This document shows, piece by piece, positions 58,495 through 64,000 of a stretch of 64,000 nucleotides of DNA; the first letter of the stretch is position 1, and the number at the start of each line of letters is the position of its first letter. The notes under the pieces were generated by a model that saw only the letters and a list, made by a program, of their open reading frames with translations, was not told the DNA's origin and searched no databases. Made by a program: the position numbers and the translations under genes. This DNA is from Shewanella litorisediminis (GTDB lineage Bacteria; Pseudomonadota; Gammaproteobacteria; Enterobacterales; Shewanellaceae): assembly GCF_016834455.1 (NCBI RefSeq), contig NZ_CP069213.1:1984501-2048500 (forward strand), read 5' to 3'.

Positions 58495-58781
58495 GTGATC
58501 ACCTTGTCGAACATTAAAGAGAGCTGTACCCAGCCGCTGTAATCCACCAATTGTGCATCGGGGTAACGGGTTGCAACCAGGTCTGTCAGCCCTCGGGCAT
58601 GGACATCTTCATCCAAAAAATACACAGATTTGCCGGCCAGTTTAGTCTGCCAACTGGCCTGAAGCACAGAGCCTGTGGCATCACCACTGATTATCAGTGC
58701 GTCCAGATCACTGGCATAACGAAGGGCGAGTCTAAGACCGGCGCTTTGCGCGGTTGAGCTTTGAATATGATGCAAAATCAT
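58488..58781 (-). CDS. tusB: Sulfur relay protein TusB (DsrH family)
   Basis: TusB is the third subunit of the TusBCD sulfurtransferase. The 97-residue protein has the ILHHIQSS start and [13 protein letters not shown], then [13 protein letters not shown], matching the DsrH family. It overlaps tusC by one base and tusE by 7, so all are cotranslated. Confidence 0.92.
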   Translation of the reverse strand: MILHHIQSSTAQSAGLRLALRYASDLDALIISGDATGSVLQASWQTKLAGKSVYFLDEDVHARGLTDLVATRYPDAQLVDYSGWVQLSLMFDKVITW

Positions 58782-59137
58782 CAGTACACCACCACCTCAT
58801 CGACCGCGCCGAAATGGGCACGGATAGCCTCGCTTGTAAGCACCTTAACATCCAGGGGCAGGGCGTCTGAGTCGATACCGAATTCCTTCAGGCTTTCCTC
58901 ACAAACATACAGGCTTTCGATATCATAAAACTCCAGCGCGCCAAAGGTGGCGATATAGTCGCGACAACCAATGGATTCTGGAACTTGATTGGCCATCAGG
59001 TGAAGCACGCCTTCATCGGTAAAGAGCAAGCTGGTTTCCAAATCATAACTTGCCGCCAACATGGCAAAATCCAGCGCTTCGCGGCCGGCAGCATTGCCAT
59101 GGGGCGATGTTGAAAACACAACACAGAGTTTTTTCAC
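58781..59137 (-). CDS. tusC: Sulfur relay protein TusC (DsrF family)
   Basis: The 118-residue protein shows the DsrF features: VVFSTSPHGNAAGREALDFAML at the start, LLFTDEGVLHLM in the middle and FYDIESLYVCEESLKEFG later. It is an inactive partner that supports TusD in the hexamer. It is 9 bases after tusD. Confidence 0.94.
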   Translation of the reverse strand: MKKLCVVFSTSPHGNAAGREALDFAMLAASYDLETSLLFTDEGVLHLMANQVPESIGCRDYIATFGALEFYDIESLYVCEESLKEFGIDSDALPLDVKVLTSEAIRAHFGAVDEVVVY

Positions 59138-59146
59138 TGACGCTCC

Positions 59147-59536
59147 TTAAAAACACACCAGCCGGTCGGCTTTGGCAATGCCGCTGACCAACTCTCCCAG
59201 GCCGCCGTTGTGGAAGTGGTCATCCACATTCCAATGGCTGAGCCCTTGGGTTTCGGCTTCTTCTTTGGACACCATACCGCGCCTTAAGGCCGCTGAAACA
59301 CAGTTAACCAGTTCAACCTTATGGCGTTTGGCCAGTTCCTGCCACGCCTTATATATATTGAACTCGTCCGATGCAGGCGAGCCTAAGCTGGATGCATTAA
59401 GTACACCATCCTGGTAAAAAAATACCCGGAGAATGTGGTGTCCTTCGTCTATGGCGGCCTTGGCAAACCTGAGCGCATGCACTGGCGCCGCGCTGCCATA
59501 GGCTTTACCTGATACTTGAAGAATGAATGTACTCAT
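59147..59536 (-). CDS. tusD: Sulfurtransferase TusD (DsrE family)
   Basis: TusD holds the persulfide of the TusBCD complex. The 129-residue protein starts MSTFILQVSGKAYGSAAPVHALRF and carries the active cysteine in KVELVNCVSAALRRG. Length matches E. coli (128). The ATG at 59536 has no good Shine-Dalgarno: the yccA terminator hairpin occupies the upstream bases. The tus operon is next to yccA, as tusE is in E. coli, but here all four tus genes are together. Confidence 0.95.
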   Translation of the reverse strand: MSTFILQVSGKAYGSAAPVHALRFAKAAIDEGHHILRVFFYQDGVLNASSLGSPASDEFNIYKAWQELAKRHKVELVNCVSAALRRGMVSKEEAETQGLSHWNVDDHFHNGGLGELVSGIAKADRLVCF

Positions 59537-59538
59537 AA

Positions 59539-59568
59539 TAAAAAAATGGCCCTGGAAGTGGGCCATTT
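59539..59568 (-). terminator. Intrinsic terminator of yccA, abutting tusD
   Basis: On the minus strand AAAATGGCCC, ACTTCCA and GGGCCATTTT run into T residues that end 3 bases before the tusD ATG. Confidence 0.88.
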
Positions 59569-59591
59569 TACCTTAAATCCCTCAGGAATGT

Positions 59592-60248
59592 TTAATCGTC
59601 GTTGTTCATGCCCAGAATACGCAAAATGGCGAGGAACAGGTTGAGGAAGTCCAGATACAGGGACACGGTGGCGCGGATATAGTTGGTCTCGCCGCCGTTT
59701 ACGATTCGGCTGGTATCAAACAGGATAAGACCGGTGAACACCAGAGCGGTGGCCCAGGACAGCAACATGTACGCAGTGCTGTTGCCAACAAACAGATTAA
59801 TCAGGCCACCAATTACAATCACAATCAAACCGGCGAACAAAAAGCCGCCCATGAAAGAGAAGTCTTTTTTGGTGGTGAGGGCATACATGGACAAGCCGAT
59901 AAAGATGGCTGAAGTCAGGCCAAATGCCTGCATAATCAGCTCAGGGCCGTTGGCCATGCCAGCATAGTGATTCAGGATAAACCCCAGTGACGCACCTTCC
60001 ATCCCCGTAAAGGCGAATACCCAAAAGAGACCGGCGGCGGTGTCGGCTTTACGCAAGGTAACAAACAGCAGAATAAATCCGCCAATGGCAAAACCCAATG
60101 ACATCAACGGAGAAATGCCCATCGCCGTGGCAATCCAGGCACAGAGCGCTGAAAATGCCAGCGTCATGGAGAGCAGCATATAGGTGTTCTTAATGAGCTT
60201 GTTGACTTCCAGTGTCGACTGCTTGGAAACCAGAATTTCCTGTGACAT
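59592..60248 (-). CDS. yccA: Bax inhibitor-1 family inner-membrane protein (YccA)
   Basis: YccA is a seven-TM protein that modulates FtsH. The 218 residues match E. coli (219). Visible are a polar N-terminus (EILVSKQSTLEVNKLIKNTY), seven hydrophobic segments, the family signature GASLGFILNHYAG, and the C-terminal conserved DTSRIVNGGETNYIRATVSLYLDFLNLFLAILR. It precedes the tus genes on the same strand but has its own terminator. Confidence 0.95.
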   Translation of the reverse strand: MSQEILVSKQSTLEVNKLIKNTYMLLSMTLAFSALCAWIATAMGISPLMSLGFAIGGFILLFVTLRKADTAAGLFWVFAFTGMEGASLGFILNHYAGMANGPELIMQAFGLTSAIFIGLSMYALTTKKDFSFMGGFLFAGLIVIVIGGLINLFVGNSTAYMLLSWATALVFTGLILFDTSRIVNGGETNYIRATVSLYLDFLNLFLAILRILGMNNDD

Positions 60249-60313
60249 TTCAATGTCTCCTTAATATGTGACTATCTTGCCTATCATAACTGAATTCCCA
60301 CTGGAAACCACAG

Positions 60314-61216
60314 TTATGCCAACCATTCGCGGTGCAGTTTTTCACTGTCGCCAAGGTAATCGAGTACCCAGTTAAGGGCCGGGGAGGGGGAGTCACCGTT
60401 CCAGGCAAGGCAACAGGGGCTGGGCGCCTTTGGCTGTTCAAGGGTTTTTTCCATCAACAATCCGGCCTGGATAAAGGGGGCTGCCAGGTGTCTTGGCATA
60501 TAGCCTATCCCCAAACCGTTGGTAAAACAGTTAATGGCGCGGATCCAATCAGGCACTACCAGGCGGCGCTGGTTATCCAAAAGCCAGGTCGTGCGTTTGG
60601 GAATTTCCCTGGAGGTGTCTTCAAGGCAGATTGAGGGGAAAGGCCTCAGCATATCATCGGTCAGGGGCGTCTCTATGGCTGCAAGCGAATGGTTTTTAGA
60701 CACCAAAAATGCCCAATCAATAACCCCCATATCCCGGTATTGGAACACACCGCCAACGGGAATTGCCGTTGTCGCGCCAATGGCAATATGGCTGCGTCCA
60801 GTGGCAAGGGCTTCCCAAACGCCGTTAAATACCTCAATACGGATAATTAACTCAACATCCTGGAAATGCCTATAAAAATCAGCAATTAACACGCTAATCT
60901 TGTCAGCGCGGACTATGTTATCCAGGGCAATGGACAGGGTCGGCTGCCAGCCGTTGGCAATCCGCTGTGTTCCGCGTTTAAGCTCATCCAGTTGCGACAA
61001 CATGGCACGGGCTTCGCGGACAAAATGCTCACCGGCCACGGTCAGGCTGACGCTGCGGTGGTGACGGTTAAACAGCACTACGCCCAATTCATCCTCGATT
61101 TGCTTAATGGCATAGCTCACTGCAGAGGGTACCTTGTGCAGCTTTGCCGCGGCAGCGGTAAAACTGCCAACCTGAGCGACTATATCGACCAATTCCAGCG
61201 ATTGTTCCGACAGCAT
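60314..61216 (-). CDS. punR: LysR-type regulator PunR
   Basis: PunR (E. coli YdhB) activates the purine nucleoside transporter gene punC in response to purines. From the ATG at 61216 the protein has 300 residues. The helix-turn-helix is GSFTAAAAKLHKVPSAVSYAIKQIEDELG, and FYRHFQDVELIIRIEVFNGVWEAL and LLDNQRRLVVPDW closely match what I recall of E. coli PunR. An in-frame start at 61252 is possible. The divergent neighbour is punC. Confidence 0.9.
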   Translation of the reverse strand: MLSEQSLELVDIVAQVGSFTAAAAKLHKVPSAVSYAIKQIEDELGVVLFNRHHRSVSLTVAGEHFVREARAMLSQLDELKRGTQRIANGWQPTLSIALDNIVRADKISVLIADFYRHFQDVELIIRIEVFNGVWEALATGRSHIAIGATTAIPVGGVFQYRDMGVIDWAFLVSKNHSLAAIETPLTDDMLRPFPSICLEDTSREIPKRTTWLLDNQRRLVVPDWIRAINCFTNGLGIGYMPRHLAAPFIQAGLLMEKTLEQPKAPSPCCLAWNGDSPSPALNWVLDYLGDSEKLHREWLA

Positions 61217-61263
61217 GGTGAATGTCCTGATGTTAGAAGGGCGCTTTGCCATGAAATTTTTTG

Positions 61264-61278
61264 TTTGCAGTATGCAAA
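61264..61278. promoter_or_regulatory. Candidate PunR operator
   Basis: TTTGCA-GTA-TGCAAA is a perfect 6-bp palindrome with a 3-bp spacer in the short punR/punC gap, 77 bp before the punC start. LysR regulators bind such dyads between divergent genes. Binding by PunR is inferred. Confidence 0.55.
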
Positions 61279-61354
61279 ATTAACCGTTTCACAGCTGTAA
61301 CACAAGTTATTAGACTCCTCGGCGCTAAGATAAATCCAATATGTGGAGGTACGT

Positions 61355-62656
61355 TTGATTTCCAATTCTTTGACTAAGCGCAGAAGTTTAGTATTTTTCC
61401 CCTATCTCGCACTGCTCAGTATGCTCGGTTTTCTGGCAACCGACATGTACCTTCCTGCATTCAATCAGATTGAAGCTAGTTTAGGTACATCCGCCAGTCT
61501 GGTTGCCATGACCCTGACCTGTTTTTTGGGTGGGCTCGCCATGGGGCAACTGGCTTACGGCAGCCTGTGTGACAAATTTGGCAAAAAAAATACCCTGATG
61601 ATGGGCCTTGGTGTATTTGCATTAAGCAGTATTTTGCTCGGTTTCACCGAAGACATCAGCGTATTTTTTGTGCTCAGGGTGGTACAGGCCTTTGGTGCCT
61701 GCAGTGCTGCGGTGATCTGGCAGGCTTTGGTGATGGAAAGGTTTGATGAAGGCGAGGCGAGGAAGGTGTTTTCTTCGATTATGCCCCTCGTTGCACTCTC
61801 GCCGGCATTGGCCCCCCTCATGGGCGCCTGGATTAGTGAGCAGTATGGATGGCGCGCTATTTTTATTATCCTCGCCATCGTGGGCATGTTGCTGGCGGCA
61901 GTGACGCCAGCGCTGGCGAAAGAATCGGGTATCAAGGAAAAAGCCAGGCCCATTAAGGTTGGCGATATTCTTAAAAACAACGTGTTTCAAAACAACGTGG
62001 CCATATTTGGTGCCTGTAGTGCCGCGTTTTTTTGTTATCTGACCCTGTGGCCTGCGGTTATGCAGCATCACGGCTATGCTGCCGCAGAAATTGGGCTTAG
62101 CTTTATTCCTCAAACACTCTCTTTCATGCTGGGCGGTTTCGCCTGTAAAAAGGCGCTGAACTCCCACAGTCCCCAGGTCATAAAGAACATGCTCATTACC
62201 GGCTTCGTCTCTTTATCTGTTGTGCTCTTTCTTCTGACACAATTGGGAGCGGGTATTGAGGCCGTACTCTGGGTGTTTGCAGTACTTGCCGCTGTCAATG
62301 GTGCGGTTTATCCCTTATTGGTCACAGATGCCCTGGCGCCATTTTCCAGCAATGCCACCAAGGCGGCAGGTTGGCAAAACTTTATTCAACTGGGGATGGC
62401 ATTTATTGCCTCCGCCGCAGTGGCCTTAATTGCCCATTGGTTTGAAAAGGCTATCGGTGCCGGCATTCTGGTGTGTGCCGCTATAGTCTTGGTGGCTTGG
62501 TGCAGAATGAACTGGCGCACGTGGCGCAGCAGTTGGTGTTTCCCGGACCCTTCAAGAGTTGGAATTGAGTGGACGGACAAAAGCAGAAAATCGAATAGGC
62601 ACAATGTGGCAGGCCGCCACAGGGATAACAGTGATCAGAAGCGCGACATTGAATGA
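61355..62656 (+). CDS. punC: MFS purine nucleoside transporter PunC (Bcr/CflA family)
   Basis: PunC (E. coli YdhC) moves purine nucleosides across the inner membrane. The TTG at 61355 has GGAGG at 61345-61349. Twelve TM segments are visible, with the conserved YLALLSMLGFLATDMYLPAF and RVVQAFGACSAAVIWQALV. The last 45 residues, after VCAAIVLVAW, are hydrophilic and rich in Arg, Ser, Asn and Trp, unlike a usual transporter tail. The +1 frame continues to a stop at 62568, giving a length closer to E. coli PunC. A frameshift near 62500 is possible. Confidence 0.85.
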   Translation: MISNSLTKRRSLVFFPYLALLSMLGFLATDMYLPAFNQIEASLGTSASLVAMTLTCFLGGLAMGQLAYGSLCDKFGKKNTLMMGLGVFALSSILLGFTEDISVFFVLRVVQAFGACSAAVIWQALVMERFDEGEARKVFSSIMPLVALSPALAPLMGAWISEQYGWRAIFIILAIVGMLLAAVTPALAKESGIKEKARPIKVGDILKNNVFQNNVAIFGACSAAFFCYLTLWPAVMQHHGYAAAEIGLSFIPQTLSFMLGGFACKKALNSHSPQVIKNMLITGFVSLSVVLFLLTQLGAGIEAVLWVFAVLAAVNGAVYPLLVTDALAPFSSNATKAAGWQNFIQLGMAFIASAAVALIAHWFEKAIGAGILVCAAIVLVAWCRMNWRTWRSSWCFPDPSRVGIEWTDKSRKSNRHNVAGRHRDNSDQKRDIE

Positions 62657-62737
62657 TGTAAGAAGCGCGATGGGCAGGGGATGTCCGTTGTAATGGTTAC
62701 GCCATTTATCCGGTAACAATGCCCAGCCCTTTCAGTA

Positions 62738-62766
62738 ACAAAGCACAGCAACCGCTGTGCTTTGTT
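62738..62766. terminator. Hairpin downstream of punC
   Basis: AACAAAGCACAGC and GCTGTGCTTTGTT are 13-bp perfect arms around AACC. The T-rich arm can act as a terminator on either strand, although no long T-run follows. Confidence 0.65.
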
Positions 62767-63222
62767 CATATATGCATGACATAGCGTGTGTGTGTTCAGG
62801 CGACCGACAAGACCATGAGCGCATCAGGCCCAGCCACTCGGTTAAGCTCAATACCTACATTCATTATCTGTACGCGATATCTGCACGTGATAGCAGCGTG
62901 CCAAGGTCAAACGGAAAACCCAAGAGCGCCCATCCGGCCTTGCGCAAATGCCCGAGAGTTTGATGGCCGCATTGATTTTAGGTGTGCGTATTTTGCCCCA
63001 TGGCAAACCGGGATATTCCGCTGTTACGTTTACGCCTGCGGCCCACCGAAATCTTGTCTTTTGACATTCAGCTTCATCTATGTGCCGCTGCCAACCCACA
63101 TCAGCACCCCTCCACCAAGATTAAACCATAACAAATTCAGTCACATAATACATTCAGCCCATGCTGTCTCACTGTCAGCACACTCCTTGTCATGGAGAGA
63201 ATATGCGGCTGCAAATTTCTGA

Positions 63223-63243
63223 TTGACATTGCCACAGTGGCAA
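63223..63243 (+). promoter_or_regulatory. Promoter-like -35 with adjoining 15-bp palindrome
   Basis: A consensus -35 TTGACA (63223-63228) is followed directly by the perfect palindrome TTGCCAC-A-GTGGCAA (63229-63243), which would fill the spacer. The -10 is weak (TTTAGC at 63246). It lies about 105 bp before the final lipoprotein gene. It looks like an operator-controlled promoter, by inference. Confidence 0.45.
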
Positions 63244-63346
63244 GCTTTAGCCTGCTTTTTGTTCCAATCCGGTGACACCGTTGGAGCGGTTGGAGTAACA
63301 AATTTACCCCGTTGATTTTGTGTGGTTGCTGATCGGAGTGAGAAAA

Positions 63347-64000
63347 TGAGAAAAGTGATTCAGGCGGCACCGGTGCTCTTGATTTGCACCATGCTTGTCG
63401 TCGCTGGTTGCGGTGGCGGAGAAAATCGCGAAAACACCAATCATGGCATCAGTTTTGACATTGGAACTGATATCCAGCTCAAGGAAGGCCAAACCACGGC
63501 ACTGAAGCCACGAGTGAACAATGAGCAACCGGGCTATAGCTACCTTTGGCGGCAAATCTCCGGACCCGAGGTTTACATCAGTAATCTCAATCAAAAGCAT
63601 ATACAGGTGACAGCACCTGCACTTGATGAAGATGCGGTGGCTGAAATTGCGCTCACCATTACCGATGCCAATGGCAATGCAGCGACGGACAGCATACATA
63701 TTTTTCTCAAGGCCAATCGGTCGCCAATAGTCAGTGCTGTTGATGTATTGCTAACTGAAAAATCAAGCGCCTTGCTTAAGATCGACGCACAGGATGTGGA
63801 TGGAGAGATTGCCTCTATAGAGTGGAACCAGATATCCGGTCCTGCCTTGCAGTACGCGTCTACCAACACCTCTGAGCTTTCTGTCCAGGTCCCCGCTGTA
63901 AGCAAGGTCGAATTTGCGTCCTTCTCCATCACAGTTATGGATGAGGACGGGGATATCAAAAGAGTAGAGCACAGCTATCGAATAGAACCTTTGTGGCAGG
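63347..64000 (+). CDS. PKD/Ig-like repeat lipoprotein (partial, C-terminus off window)
   Basis: The first 218 residues of a surface or periplasmic lipoprotein, starting at an ATG with CGGAG 7 nt upstream. The signal peptide ends in the lipobox VAGC, then GGG. Two PKD-type beta domains follow: one with YSYLWRQISGPEV and ALTITDANGNAATDS, one with IASIEWNQISGPALQY and SITVMDEDGD. Such repeats usually present a catalytic or binding domain further on, which is beyond the edge. The frame is open to base 64000. No homologue named. Confidence 0.85.

Larger units (their letters stand above)
62657..63346. other. 690-bp intergenic region with no convincing gene
   Basis: It holds a hairpin at 62738-62766 and a promoter-like segment with a palindrome near 63223-63243. 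The open frames here (for example 62788-63222, plus strand) have no ribosome site and unlikely composition. The rest shows no recognisable feature. Confidence 0.5.

Noticed and set aside
62788..63222. 144-codon open frame in the gap before the last lipoprotein
   Set aside because: No ribosome site, unlikely composition with many Cys, His and Pro, and no recognisable motif.

Overview
This window is a contiguous stretch of a gammaproteobacterial chromosome, most likely Shewanella or a close relative in the Alteromonadales. That assignment is an inference. It rests on the gene order (nrdA, gph, ubiG, gyrA, serC, aspC, aroA, cmk, rpsA, ihfB, lapA, lapB, pyrF), on a GyrA with an acidic insertion in its C-terminal domain, and on an EptA close to what I recall of MCR-4. 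Coding density is high. I saw no insertion sequence, prophage, CRISPR array or rRNA. Three tRNA genes are present: one tRNA-Pro and a tandem pair of tRNA-Val.

Layout. 1-3170 (minus strand): nrdA (cut by the window edge), gph and ubiG, with a tandem NrdR operator and a DnaA box upstream of nrdA. 3625-13550: gyrA, serC, aspC (minus), aroA, cmk, rpsA and ihfB. 13672-17373: lapA, lapB, pyrF, a dienoyl-CoA-reductase-like SDR and a DUF2058 protein. 17507-24339: acyl-CoA dehydrogenase, dacB (minus), two small proteins, pssA and a DTW-domain tRNA modification enzyme. 24370-31640 (mostly minus): tRNA-Pro, a Tat-exported PhoX phosphatase, a small unknown protein (plus), a DUF3080 lipoprotein, an S41 protease lipoprotein, a LasT-like methyltransferase and ecotin. 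31878-38615 (plus): a His-rich DmeF cation exporter, a MarR regulator, an exported prolyl oligopeptidase, an EptA and a GGDEF protein. 38657-44859: patZ, tandem tRNA-Val, norM and ribE back to back, a CPXCG protein and a pteridine-reductase-like SDR. 45065-48195: the classical thrS-infC-rpmI-rplT operon. 48330-57938: trxB, ald, lrp, ftsK, lolA, rarA, crcB and serS. 57966-62656: a 39-residue membrane peptide, the tusDCBE operon, yccA and the divergent punR/punC pair. The window ends in a partial PKD-like lipoprotein.

Most of the window is housekeeping DNA, and I found no evidence for a wholly new multi-gene system. The most informative signals are regulatory. A hairpin 16 bases before thrS copies the anticodon arm of tRNA-Thr(GGU). 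infC appears to start with AUA. The rpsA leader has three hairpins and no Shine-Dalgarno. nrdA carries paired NrdR boxes exactly 31 bp apart. Perfect palindromes sit in the promoters of dmeF, of punR/punC and of the last lipoprotein. Other points worth checking are an acceptor-stem mismatch in tRNA-Pro, a possible frameshift at the end of punC, an SDR without its catalytic Tyr, and a 39-residue membrane peptide after serS.
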